Shown here one piece after another: positions 9,265 to 18,203 of a stretch of 64,000 nt of DNA. The position numbers were made by a program, and so were the translations under genes. The notes below the pieces were generated by a model. It worked only from the letters and a program-made list of their open reading frames with translations, did not search any database and had not been told where the DNA came from. Numbering within the stretch: position 1 is the first letter of the stretch; the number at the start of each line of letters is the position of its first letter. Origin of the DNA: Saprospiraceae bacterium (GTDB lineage Bacteria; Bacteroidota; Bacteroidia; Chitinophagales; Saprospiraceae); the NCBI GenBank assembly GCA_026982695.1, contig JALSGS010000007.1, positions 1 to 64,000 on the forward strand, written 5' to 3'.

Positions 9265-10464
9265 CTATGTGGGTGGCAAGTGAGGATCGAGAAAAAGTAG
9301 TTCGTCGACATCGTATTCCGAAAGAGGTAAAAGTACTTCCTTTTGTCGCAGTAGCTTGAGGAGTGCACTGACTATATTGGGAGCTTGTAAATGTGCTTGC
9401 ATCAATGCATCGCGACCGCCAAGGTGGGCGAGTGCCATTGTAGCAATACCTGCCAGCAAAGGGGTGGCAAGACTGCTAGATAGTGGCACTTCTACCAATT
9501 GGGTGCCCTGGCAGGTGGTGATGGTCGGTTGCGTAGCTAATACTTGGATTTCGGGTGCAAACTTTTTGTCTTTGAACTTGCCGAAAAAAGAGGGACTAAT
9601 GGCCCCTATGCGCAGGCTGTTGCTCAGTGCAGTGGGCATGCGTAGCTTTCGGGGAGTAAGCAACTCGAAGGTATTACCCGGGTTGGGCAAGGCACTACAT
9701 AGCAGCACGTTGCGCTGATTGAGCTTTTGGTCGATTGCCTTGAGCTGGGTGCGTTGCTCGCTGTTAAATGCCTTGATGCGCACGCTTACCGAGCAATTGA
9801 TCAGGTCCACTTTTAGGTGCTCGATGGCAAATGCCAGAGCGTCAATCAGTACTTGGGGCGCGATGCGCCCTGCCGCATCAGCTACTTTGATCAGAAAAAA
9901 AGAGGCTTGTGGTGCCACGCCACCGATGGGAAAGGTAGCAGAGGGGCGTGCACCCAAAAGGCTCAATACCTGTGTGCCGTGATGGATGCGGCTTTCTACA
10001 GGATCAGTGCCAGGCCTTTCGGCAAACCCTGCCCGAGTAGCATCGAATAGGTGCCCTGGTCGATGGAGGTGTTTGAGCGTCGGATGGCGTAAGGTGAATC
10101 CCGTATCGAGTATGGCGATGCGCATTCCCTTCCCAGCAGTAGCGCGCCACCCAGATGGGAGGAAGTCAAGGCGTTGGGCATAGTCCCATGCGGCAGCGGT
10201 GGCAGCATGTGTAGGCGCCTCAATTACATGGCTGATCTGTTGTTCGTCAAAGTGCATGGCGCCAGCCCAGTAGTACCAGCCATTGAGGTCGCGCAAATAA
10301 TGATTGTGATGTGGGGTGGAATCATCTGCTAAGGGGGCACCAGTATACAACACGGGCTCCACCTCGACGGTAGCGTGTTGAAAGAGTACCCCGATGGGAG
10401 GAACCTCTAAGTCTATAGGGTTAATGCGTATGTGTACGTCTGTGGCAGCTTTGGCCTTCATCAT
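9265..10464 (-). CDS. Subtilisin-like serine protease (S8) without signal peptide
   Basis: A 399-residue subtilase. The catalytic triad is visible: Asp120 in ILDTGF, His162 in HHGTQV and Ser331 in SSSLATP, where the usual GTS before the nucleophile reads SSS. The oxyanion Asn may be in LPNPGN near residue 261. The first 100 residues are a divergent lead-in with no signal peptide or lipobox, so it may act in the cytoplasm or at the inner membrane face; most Bacteroidota subtilases are exported. The start codon overlaps the stop codon of the upstream membrane-protein gene (ATGA), which implies translational coupling. A second ATG follows directly and could also be used. Target unknown. Confidence 0.88.
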   Translation of the reverse strand: MMKAKAATDVHIRINPIDLEVPPIGVLFQHATVEVEPVLYTGAPLADDSTPHHNHYLRDLNGWYYWAGAMHFDEQQISHVIEAPTHAATAAAWDYAQRLDFLPSGWRATAGKGMRIAILDTGFTLRHPTLKHLHRPGHLFDATRAGFAERPGTDPVESRIHHGTQVLSLLGARPSATFPIGGVAPQASFFLIKVADAAGRIAPQVLIDALAFAIEHLKVDLINCSVSVRIKAFNSEQRTQLKAIDQKLNQRNVLLCSALPNPGNTFELLTPRKLRMPTALSNSLRIGAISPSFFGKFKDKKFAPEIQVLATQPTITTCQGTQLVEVPLSSSLATPLLAGIATMALAHLGGRDALMQAHLQAPNIVSALLKLLRQKEVLLPLSEYDVDELLFLDPHLPPT

Positions 10465-12008
10465 CCGATGGGTTTCTTTCTGATTTCATATCCCTCATTT
10501 AATACGATGACTGACGGGTTGGCAGAGGATGAGGATGTCGTGTTTGTAGATGTCGGCGGGCTGTCGGGGCGACGCGGTGCATTGCGAATGTTGACCAATT
10601 TTTTGAGCAGGTCAAACCAGAAAGGAGCACCTAAGCAGATAGCCAAAGCCGTAATGAGCCAACCGAAAAGGTTATCCCAAATGGCATAGAGGAAATACAG
10701 CTGAGGTGGTAGTTTGATCCAATGTCGATTAGCGGGGTCTTCCGTCCATTGTGGTTGCAAAAAGCCATTTTCCCAGCCTAAACCCAATGGAGAATTGAGT
10801 TGCTGGAAGTCGTTTTGAATGAGGGAGTCCATTAAGCTGTGTAGCGACTCGATGCGTTGAGCAAGTTGATTGCTGTCGAGTTGATCGGCAGGGTCGAGGT
10901 TGAGCAAAGTACTGTCGTAGAGCAATTGTCGGTTTTGCTCAATGTATTGAACTGCTTGTGATACCACGGCAGCGCGCAGTTCAGGATCGTTGCTGAGGCG
11001 GCTGTACACCTTAAGACTATTGACGTTGAAGATCATGGCAATAATTAGCCCTACAACGAGTAGCCAGGCCTGCATGTTGCGCTTGTACCAACCCGATACA
11101 TGGTCCATGATTTCGTCGTAGTAATTTCGCACCCCTTGCTTGAATCGCTCCATGCTGCCTTCCGATTGATCGATTAGGTAGATCAGCGAGCGCTTGATGG
11201 CAGAGTCGGGTATGAGCAGCACTTGGTCGCGCAATTTTTTTAGATCCTTTTTTGCTTGAGGCTCATCAGTAGAGAAGAAGTCGAGCAATATTGCCAAGAA
11301 AGCTTCAGCACTGAGATAGGAGGGCTTGGGAGAAGCTTCAGGACGCGTAATCTGTTGGTAGATGGGGCTGTGGAAGAAATAGTCGCTGAGAAAGAAATAG
11401 CGAATGGTTTGTTGCTTGACGTGCGATACATCTATTTGTCCCTGTTTATCAGCGCTTTGTACTTGCATGCTAAGTGCGTGTTTGCTGGTCCTGAGTGCTT
11501 TAGTGTAGTTGAGTTCAACTTGTTGGACCAGCTTTTGGGCCACTTTGTCCAATGGCATTTCTTCCAGAGGGACCTTTCGCGCGCGCTTCATAGTGTGCAT
11601 GAGAGCTTGAGCTGCTTGAGGCGTCAAATCTGCTACAGCTTGTTCAAGCTCAGGTGTGACTGTAAGCGAGCTAAATTCCTCTTCTTCAGCTAAATGACGA
11701 TGCAATACTTGGGTGCCTACCAATGGTGGGTCGGGAATTTGTGTAGCCAGCATTTGTGTGAGTTGCTCGGGATCGGGGCGGCGTTCGCGAAAAAGCCTTC
11801 CAAACGATAGGCGGTTGAGTAACTCTTGCCACAAAGGGCGTAGGCGCGATATGTAACCTGTGGTCAATATTTTTTCTAGTGCCCTTTCTAGCAAACGACC
11901 CCGCAATGCCAGAAAGCCAGCGATGAGTTCCATCACCGTAGTAGCCAATAGGCTAAAGAGCAAAAACAAAAAAATCAATCCGATGACGACGTCAAGTATC
12001 GGGGGCAT
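10461..12008 (-). CDS. Three-span membrane protein of unknown function, partner of the subtilase
   Basis: A 515-residue protein. The N-terminal hydrophobic segment is residues 6-32, a second span is about 313-330 and a third is about 447-467 (LFGWLITALAICLGAPFWFDLL). The loops between are large, charged and helical. The tail (480-515) is low-complexity Ser/Thr/Pro, then polar. I recall the N-terminal and GAPFWFDLL segments as typical of a broadly distributed uncharacterised membrane family, but no function. It is the first gene of the operon, and its stop codon is shared with the subtilase start, so the two proteins are probably made in proportion and may form a complex. I do not assign a function. 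Confidence 0.78.
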   Translation of the reverse strand: MPPILDVVIGLIFLFLLFSLLATTVMELIAGFLALRGRLLERALEKILTTGYISRLRPLWQELLNRLSFGRLFRERRPDPEQLTQMLATQIPDPPLVGTQVLHRHLAEEEEFSSLTVTPELEQAVADLTPQAAQALMHTMKRARKVPLEEMPLDKVAQKLVQQVELNYTKALRTSKHALSMQVQSADKQGQIDVSHVKQQTIRYFFLSDYFFHSPIYQQITRPEASPKPSYLSAEAFLAILLDFFSTDEPQAKKDLKKLRDQVLLIPDSAIKRSLIYLIDQSEGSMERFKQGVRNYYDEIMDHVSGWYKRNMQAWLLVVGLIIAMIFNVNSLKVYSRLSNDPELRAAVVSQAVQYIEQNRQLLYDSTLLNLDPADQLDSNQLAQRIESLHSLMDSLIQNDFQQLNSPLGLGWENGFLQPQWTEDPANRHWIKLPPQLYFLYAIWDNLFGWLITALAICLGAPFWFDLLKKLVNIRNAPRRPDSPPTSTNTTSSSSANPSVIVLNEGYEIRKKPIG

Positions 12009-12108
12009 AGGGCATGAGGTTTATCTCGAAATAGGGATAAAACGCGTGCTATCAGCTCACAATTTATAGTTTATAGTTTTGAATTTGAAAATAAAGCTCA
12101 CTGCTCGG

Positions 12109-13434
12109 TTAGCATCTGCGTGGGTGGCTTTTTGTACAAAATAGTTGATATGCACCTATACCTAATCCCAACAGCGTCAGCCCTGCCCATGCCTGGATAG
12201 GGCGTGCTATTAGTGTGTTGACGACAAAAGCCATTGAGATGAGTACAAATATAAGTGGCGTGAAAGGATAGCCCCACACGCGATAGGGGCGTTCTGCATC
12301 AGGACGGCGCACGCGCAAAACCAATACAGCAGTGCCGGCCAGTGCCATGAAAGCGATATCCATAAAAGTGACGTAAGTGATGATTTTTCCAAAAAAACCG
12401 CCCCAAAAAAGGAGTATGATCACAGCCCATAGTGCTTGCGCAGCCATTGCCCATGCAGGAGTGTGCCAGCGCGGATGCACGCGGGCCAGCCGCTGGAAGA
12501 ACAGCCCATCGCGCGCCATGGCGTAATAAATGCGCGGTGCCGTCATAGTGTAAATACCGATGGTGCCAAATATGGATATGGCAATGGCAATAGCCACGAG
12601 CTTGCCACCCCAAGGCACAATAGTAGCAATGGCGTCGCCGGCTACGCGTTCAGATGCCGCTATGGCCTCAAGTGGCAGTAGCAGCATATAGGCCCAGTTG
12701 ACCAACAAATAGGTCAGCGTCACAATCAGAGCTGCCAGCACCATAGCGCGAGGTACGGTGCGCTGAGGATCGATGGCCTCTCCTGCTACATAAGTGGCGT
12801 GATGCCAGCCCCCAAACGACCATAATACCCCGATGAGCGCAACCAACATGGCCTGAATGGGATTGGTGGGGAGGGCTGTATGTGGCTGAAATTGAAGCGA
12901 AATGTGCTCAGGTGCAGCCCACCATATCCCTGCCACAATGATCGCAGCAATGGCTCCAAGTTTGAGTGCCGTAAATGTGTTGGCAAAAGCCTGACTTACT
13001 TGAATGCCGCGTAAGTTGAGTGCTGTGAGCCCCACAATAGCTCCAATAGCTAATAGGTTTTTGGTGGGTTGATCTATTTGGGGAAAGAAAAAGCGCATAT
13101 ATTCAGCAAAGGCAATCCCTAGCGCTGCTAATGCCCCTGTATTGATCACTAATAAAATGATCCAACCATACAGAAAAGCAACCAACTCCCCGTAAGCTTC
13201 GCGCAAGAATACGTATACGCCTCCAGCACGTGGAAACATCCCGCCCAGCTCGGCAAAGGTGAGTGCTCCAGTAAGCGCTATGAACCCACCCAACGCCCAG
13301 ACGAGTAGTACCATCAGATGATTGGGTACAGCCCGTACCACTTCGTAGGGCGTGACGAAAATGCCCGAACCGATGCAGCTACCCACTGCGATCATTGTCA
13401 AACCAATCAATGTGAGACGTCGACGTAATGGCAA
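12109..13434 (-). CDS. Amino acid permease, APC superfamily (LAT/SteT-like)
   Basis: A 441-residue inner membrane transporter with about 12 hydrophobic spans. The first helix carries the APC substrate-loop motif GSCIGSGIF, followed by FAELGGMFPRAGGVYVFLREAYG, typical of amino acid antiporters and permeases. The start appears to be TTG at 13434, because no ATG lies in frame before the first helix. It lies 43 nt downstream of the urocanate hydratase gene on the same strand, so the two may be co-transcribed; histidine or a related amino acid is a plausible substrate by association only. Confidence 0.88.
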   Translation of the reverse strand: MPLRRRLTLIGLTMIAVGSCIGSGIFVTPYEVVRAVPNHLMVLLVWALGGFIALTGALTFAELGGMFPRAGGVYVFLREAYGELVAFLYGWIILLVINTGALAALGIAFAEYMRFFFPQIDQPTKNLLAIGAIVGLTALNLRGIQVSQAFANTFTALKLGAIAAIIVAGIWWAAPEHISLQFQPHTALPTNPIQAMLVALIGVLWSFGGWHHATYVAGEAIDPQRTVPRAMVLAALIVTLTYLLVNWAYMLLLPLEAIAASERVAGDAIATIVPWGGKLVAIAIAISIFGTIGIYTMTAPRIYYAMARDGLFFQRLARVHPRWHTPAWAMAAQALWAVIILLFWGGFFGKIITYVTFMDIAFMALAGTAVLVLRVRRPDAERPYRVWGYPFTPLIFVLISMAFVVNTLIARPIQAWAGLTLLGLGIGAYQLFCTKSHPRRC

Positions 13435-13477
13435 TGTATTTTGGATTGTAGTGGCCCAGATATACTATCTCAGCGAG

Positions 13478-15508
13478 CTAAAACAACTGTTCGAGCAATT
13501 GCTCATCTACCAATTGAGGCATGGTGATGCGCAAGTTGGGATAGTGCTGCATGGTGCGCCGTGCTGTAGCTATGGCGTGCGGATTGCGCGCCCACGAGCG
13601 TCGGGCAATGCCGTTGTTTACATCCCAGAAGAGCATTTGTTCGAGCCGTCGGTCAGCTTCGGGTGTGCCGTCTAGCACCATGCCGAAGCCACCATTGATG
13701 GCTTCGCCCCAGCCCACGCCACCGCCGTTGTGGAGGCTCACCCAAGTGGCACCGCGAAAGGCGTCTCCTACGAAGTTGTGCACGGCCATGTCGGCGGTAC
13801 AGCGCGAGCCGTCGTAGATGTTAGCCGTTTCGCGGAAGGGGCTGTCTGTACCTGAGACATCGTGATGATCGCGCCCCAGCACTATAGGGCCATGTAGTTC
13901 GCCGCGTGCAATGGCGTCGTTAAAAGCGCGTGCAATACGAATACGCCCTTCCGCATCGGTGTAGAGTATGCGTGCCAGCGAGCCCACGATGGGAATGTTC
14001 TTGTGCGCATGGCGTATCCAATGGAGATTGTCGCGCAGCTGTGGCTGGATGTCTTCGGGTGCTTCGGCAATCAGCTCTTCGATGACATGGGTGGCAATGG
14101 CATCGGTGCGTTTTAGATCTTCTTCTTTACCCGAACAGCATACCCATCGGAAGGGACCGAAGCCGTAGTCGAAGCATATGGGACCCATGATATCTTCTAC
14201 ATAAGAGGGATAGCGAAATCGACCACCAGCTGTGTCGGCCCAGATGTCGGCGTTGGCACGAGCAGCTTCTACGAGAAAGGCATTGCCATAGTCCCAGAAA
14301 TACATGCCGCGTGCAGCCATCGTGTTAATGGCAGCCACGTGGCGGCGCAACGTGGCACGCACTGCTTCCATGAATTGGTCGTGATCGCGTGCCAGCAGCT
14401 CTTTGGCTTGTTCGAAAGTGTAGCCTACGGGGCAGTAACCCAGGTCGTCGATGTTGTGCAGGCTAGTCTGGTCGGAGCCCAGTTCTACCTGCACGTTCTC
14501 GGCTACCAGCTTTTCCCATAGGTCCACGACATTACCATGATAGACCAATGAAACGCCTTGGCAGCGCTGGCGGTGGTGCTCAATGGCCTGCAGTAATTGG
14601 TCTAGGTCCTGGAAGACGAATTCCTTTTGGATGTAGCCATCGTCAATGCGTTGGCGGATGGCGTCGGGGTCTACTTCGGCAATGACACCTACCGCACCGG
14701 TAATGACGGCAGCACGGGCCTGAGCACCCGACATGCCGCCTAAGCCTGAAGTGACAAAGACTTTCCCTCTTAGGTCGTTGTCGCCGATACCTTTGAGGCG
14801 ACCTGCGTTGAGCAGCGTAATGGTGGTACCATGTACGATGCCTTGTGGCCCAATGTACATGAATGAGCCAGCAGTCATTTGACCATATTGGGTGACACCC
14901 AAGGCGTTGTACTTGTTCCAGTCTTCTTTTTTAGAGTAGTTGGGCACCATCATGCCATTGGTGACCACTACGCGAGGTGCTTCCTTGTGACTGGGAAACA
15001 ACCCCAAGGGATGCCCTGAGTAGAGCACTAGCGTTTGCTCGTCAGTCATTTGGGCTAGGTATTGCATGGTGAGCAAGTACTGGGCCCAGTTTTGGAACAC
15101 AGCTCCGTTGCCTCCATAGGTAATGAGCTCGTGAGGATGCTTGGCTACTTTAGGGTCTAGATTGTTTTGGATCATCAGCATGATGGCTGCGGCCTGTTGG
15201 CTGCGTGCGGGATAGTGATCTATGGGGCGGGCATGCATGGGGTACTCAGGGCGGAAGCGATACATATAGATGCGGCCGTACTTTTCGAGCTCTTCGGCAA
15301 ATTCAGGTGCCAATACTTCGTGCCACTTTTTAGGGAAATAACGCAAGGCGTTGGCTACTGCTAGTCTTTTCTCTTCAGTGCTCAGTACGCCCTCAATCAC
15401 GCGGTGTGGTGCATGGCTGACGTGCGGATCGCGCGGCTTGGCAGCAGGTAAGGTCTGGGGAATGCCTTGGAGAATTGCTTTTTGAAAATCGGTCAGGGCA
15501 GAGATCAT
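13478..15508 (-). CDS. hutU: Urocanate hydratase (histidine degradation)
   Basis: A 676-residue enzyme that hydrates urocanate to imidazolonepropionate using tightly bound NAD+ as an electrophile; this is step two of histidine catabolism. Conserved blocks include LITYGGNGAVFQNW, LYSGHPLGLFP, the NAD-binding GLGGMSGAQ and GFGPFRWVCCSGKEEDL. It is longer than the roughly 555-residue form of proteobacteria and resembles the extended form I associate with Bacteroidota and eukaryotes. No hutH, hutI or formiminoglutamate-processing gene is in the window, so the pathway is scattered or partial. The following gene is an amino acid permease. Confidence 0.95.
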   Translation of the reverse strand: MISALTDFQKAILQGIPQTLPAAKPRDPHVSHAPHRVIEGVLSTEEKRLAVANALRYFPKKWHEVLAPEFAEELEKYGRIYMYRFRPEYPMHARPIDHYPARSQQAAAIMLMIQNNLDPKVAKHPHELITYGGNGAVFQNWAQYLLTMQYLAQMTDEQTLVLYSGHPLGLFPSHKEAPRVVVTNGMMVPNYSKKEDWNKYNALGVTQYGQMTAGSFMYIGPQGIVHGTTITLLNAGRLKGIGDNDLRGKVFVTSGLGGMSGAQARAAVITGAVGVIAEVDPDAIRQRIDDGYIQKEFVFQDLDQLLQAIEHHRQRCQGVSLVYHGNVVDLWEKLVAENVQVELGSDQTSLHNIDDLGYCPVGYTFEQAKELLARDHDQFMEAVRATLRRHVAAINTMAARGMYFWDYGNAFLVEAARANADIWADTAGGRFRYPSYVEDIMGPICFDYGFGPFRWVCCSGKEEDLKRTDAIATHVIEELIAEAPEDIQPQLRDNLHWIRHAHKNIPIVGSLARILYTDAEGRIRIARAFNDAIARGELHGPIVLGRDHHDVSGTDSPFRETANIYDGSRCTADMAVHNFVGDAFRGATWVSLHNGGGVGWGEAINGGFGMVLDGTPEADRRLEQMLFWDVNNGIARRSWARNPHAIATARRTMQHYPNLRITMPQLVDEQLLEQLF

Positions 15509-15707
15509 AATAGACGATGTTTTTTATTGCTCACAAGGTTTACCTTATGCCGATGAGTCCAACGCTTGACGTGGGCCGAACGCCGGCGGATAGCTTGCCA
15601 ATCCTTTGATGCAAAGGAAAAAGTGGCATGCCTCCTGCGAAGGCATCAGTGCGTTGCATCGCCAAGTTAAAAAGCATTTGCCGAAAGGCGACAAAAAGGC
15701 AAGTAGC

Positions 15708-17024
15708 TTAGCCGTGGCGCAGCCATTTCCATATTTCTTTAAAGCCTACTTTTTTGCCATACATCAGAATGCCTACTCGGTAAATGCGACCTGAAAGCCA
15801 TACTGCACCTACTACCGACAAGATTAAAATCAGCAGCGATGCCACAATTTCCCAAAAAGGTGGGTCGAAAGGTAGACGTGCCGGCATCACAATGGGAGAA
15901 AAGAGCGGAAAGAGCGACGACCAAATGGCCAATGTGCTGGTGGGGTTTTCAACCACAGCCATCATGATATAGATGGCTAAAACGACAGGTATGGTAATGG
16001 GCAAGGTAAGTGATTGGCTTTCGCCCAAATCATCGCCTGTAGCGGAACCTATTGCAGCGAAGAACGAGGCGTATAGGAGGTAGCCACATAAGAAGTATAT
16101 CAAGAAAAGTGGAATGATCAGCCCCCAGTTGAGCTGGCTGGCTGCATAAAAGACGCGCATGAGTTTGTCCATGTCGGTCTGAGGAGCTTCGCCACCCGTC
16201 ATAGAAGGAGCACTGCTCAGTGTATCAAGTGGTAGAAACAGCCCAGCAATAAACAGAAAAATCTGCATCAGCACAATCCAGATGAACAACTGCGTGAGGC
16301 CTACCGCACTTACACCAATGATCTTGCCCAGCATGAGCTGAAAAGGCTTGACTGAAGAGATGATCACCTCGACGATGCGGTTGATTTTCTCTTCCATTAC
16401 AGAGCGCATGACTAGCGTGCCATAAATGAACAGCACAAGGTAGATGGTGAACCCCATGACCGTGCCCAAGACGGTCGCTACAGCAGAACTCCCCGTTTTG
16501 TCCTCTTCGATTACTTCGCCAGTGTCGGTAAATACTAAAGATCGTTCCAGAATGTCCACTTCAGTTTCGAAGCTCTTGAGGATGGCTGCATCATAGCCCG
16601 ACTGCGTGATTTTGTAAGCGCGAAACTTTCGGGCTAGCTCTTCTTTGATATACGATTGGGTGGAAAGCGGCAGCTGCTTGTCTGAGTAATACACCACGCT
16701 CACTGAAGTGCCAATGCGCCGTTGGGGTGGAATGTGTAGTACGCCATCATACCCTCTTTCTTTGAAGTGACGCTTGAGGCTGTCTACGGGTTCGTCCACG
16801 ATTTTGAACAGCACCACTTCGGAGTCTTTTAAGCTTTTGCCAACGATACCCGATTCGTCGATAACAGCTATTTTGGCTGTGCTCTTAGCTGAGTGGAAGA
16901 TAAAAATGACTACTACGATGAGTAAGACAAATGCCAATGGTGTCAGAATAGTGATGAGCACAAATTGCCACTTCTTGACACGTATGAGGTATTCGCGCTG
17001 AATGATGAGCCAAAGCTTTTCCAT
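15708..17024 (-). CDS. ABC transporter permease, NatB/ABC-2 type
   Basis: A 438-residue membrane protein. One N-terminal span (about 20-45) is followed by a 130-residue extracytoplasmic domain and then five or six spans in the C-terminal half. MEKLWLIIQREYLIRVKKWQF and the segment VMEEKINRIVEVIISSVKPFQLMLGKIIGV are signatures of the sodium-exporter-like NatB permeases. These normally work with a NatA ATPase encoded next door, but no ATPase gene flanks this one, so its partner must be elsewhere. A TACCTTTG box at 17055-17048 could be its -7 promoter element, although no good -33 element is spaced to match. Confidence 0.88.
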   Translation of the reverse strand: MEKLWLIIQREYLIRVKKWQFVLITILTPLAFVLLIVVVIFIFHSAKSTAKIAVIDESGIVGKSLKDSEVVLFKIVDEPVDSLKRHFKERGYDGVLHIPPQRRIGTSVSVVYYSDKQLPLSTQSYIKEELARKFRAYKITQSGYDAAILKSFETEVDILERSLVFTDTGEVIEEDKTGSSAVATVLGTVMGFTIYLVLFIYGTLVMRSVMEEKINRIVEVIISSVKPFQLMLGKIIGVSAVGLTQLFIWIVLMQIFLFIAGLFLPLDTLSSAPSMTGGEAPQTDMDKLMRVFYAASQLNWGLIIPLFLIYFLCGYLLYASFFAAIGSATGDDLGESQSLTLPITIPVVLAIYIMMAVVENPTSTLAIWSSLFPLFSPIVMPARLPFDPPFWEIVASLLILILSVVGAVWLSGRIYRVGILMYGKKVGFKEIWKWLRHG

Positions 17025-17169
17025 ATTCTTGCATTTGCACTAGTGCCCAAAGGTAGGGGACTATTTAAAGCCATATGGAAAAAAGGAGGTGTGCTTTTCG
17101 ATCAGTGCCTCTTTTCCATCGAAGTACATTTCAGATTGGGCGCATTGTTTAACTATGTAAAATAGGCTT

Positions 17170-17502
17170 ATGTACTGGATTTGGGTTTGGCTCGTCACTT
17201 CGCTATCGTTTTATGTGGGGGCACAATTGCTCAAAGGCGTGACCATTCGCGGCTTTGGTCAGGCACTTGCATTGTCTTTAGTGTTTGGCTTGCTTAGTGC
17301 CACTTTGGGGTGGGTGCTCGACTTCTTAGCTACGCCATTGAATTGGCTTACTTTTGGCTTGTTCCACCTAGTAGTCGATGCATTACTCATTACGATAGCT
17401 GATTGGTTGCTCAAGGGCGTTTCGGTGCGCAATTTTTGGTGGGCATTGGCATTGGCTGCTGTGGTAGCGGTCGTCAATAATATCGTATTTTGGATGTTTT
17501 AA
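17170..17502 (+). CDS. Small four-span membrane protein, phage-holin-4_2/DUF360-like
   Basis: A 110-residue protein consisting almost only of four hydrophobic segments, with the pattern LLKGVTIRGFGQAL, PLNWLTFGLFHLVVDALL and LLKGVSVRNFWWALALA. This repeated layout (conserved G-V before a basic turn) fits the small membrane family placed in the 4TM holin superfamily (PF04020). The role in non-phage genomes is unknown, and nothing nearby looks phage-derived. It ends 17 nt before a lipoprotein gene and is probably co-transcribed with it. Confidence 0.75.
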   Translation: MYWIWVWLVTSLSFYVGAQLLKGVTIRGFGQALALSLVFGLLSATLGWVLDFLATPLNWLTFGLFHLVVDALLITIADWLLKGVSVRNFWWALALAAVVAVVNNIVFWMF

Positions 17503-17519
17503 TTTAAAAATCGGATAAT

Positions 17520-18116
17520 ATGATGAATGCGATCAGATTGGGAATCACAGTGTTGGGTTGCTATGTGGTTGGACTTTCTCTTGGCTGTGGCGAGGCGAAT
17601 CATACCGAGCAGTCTACTACTCCACCCGAGGAAATGCAAACCCAAAAGGCTGACCGGCAACAAGATATATTGGTAGCTCATCCTCAGCAAACCACGCCGC
17701 CCACACCATCGCAGGATGCTGGCGCTGAAACATCAGCATCCCGTTCGGCATCCAAGTCGAGCTCTGGTACTTTGCTCACTCCATTAAAAGATGACCTGTC
17801 TGCCGTAGATGTGGCGTTACCTATGGAATGCAGGGGGGAGGAGCCCTTTTGGCACATAAGCCTTACTGAAGAGGCCATCACGGTGCGGCGCTTAGGCGAA
17901 CCTACGTTGGTATTTGATCCGGCTACTTTTCGCCCTTCAGGTGGTGTGTTTTTGCTCCGCGCAAAAAATGAAGCGGGCCATTTGCTGCAGATCATATTGG
18001 TAGATGAGGCATGTATGGGCAGCATGGATGGCAAGAATTATCCCTACACTGTAAAAGTGACTATTGATGATAAACACTACGCCGGATGTGCACAACCCCT
18101 CAGAGCTGCCCATTGA
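17520..18116 (+). CDS. Lipoprotein with COG3650-like C-terminal domain
   Basis: A 198-residue predicted lipoprotein with lipobox LSLGC near residue 23. A Gln/Thr/Ser-rich linker of about 70 residues is followed by a compact domain beginning PMECRGEEPFWHISL and ending in CMGSMDGKNYPYTVKV and YAGCAQPL. Invariant-looking features (C-x-G-x-EPFW near its start, a Cys-x-x-x-MD with PY-V, and a final GC) recall the domain called COG3650 that is found near META/HslJ-like proteins. Function unknown; likely periplasmic. Placed after the small four-span protein in an apparent two-gene operon. Confidence 0.65.
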   Translation: MMNAIRLGITVLGCYVVGLSLGCGEANHTEQSTTPPEEMQTQKADRQQDILVAHPQQTTPPTPSQDAGAETSASRSASKSSSGTLLTPLKDDLSAVDVALPMECRGEEPFWHISLTEEAITVRRLGEPTLVFDPATFRPSGGVFLLRAKNEAGHLLQIILVDEACMGSMDGKNYPYTVKVTIDDKHYAGCAQPLRAAH

Positions 18117-18171
18117 GTGCTTTCTCATGGATATTTTGGCACTTTACAAATTGTTTTTTTTATAAAAAGTC

Positions 18172-18203
18172 TTTGATTTTACAGATGAAATCACTTAGCT
18201 TTG
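18172..18203 (+). promoter_or_regulatory. Predicted promoter of the cytochrome c peroxidase gene
   Basis: TTTG at 18172-18175 and TAGCTTTG at 18196-18203 are separated by 20 nt, an exact fit to the Bacteroidota housekeeping consensus. The implied start near 18210 leaves a leader of about 205 nt. Confidence 0.55.

Noticed and set aside
11256-11693. 145-codon plus-strand frame inside the three-span membrane protein gene
   Set aside because: Antisense to a gene with clear membrane spans; shows no recognisable domain.
15606-15794. 62-codon frame between hutU and the ABC permease
   Set aside because: Half of it is antisense to the permease, the rest is basic low-information sequence.
17170-17502. 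Prophage remnant suggested by the holin-like protein
   Set aside because: Neighbouring genes are ordinary envelope genes; this family is common in non-phage contexts.
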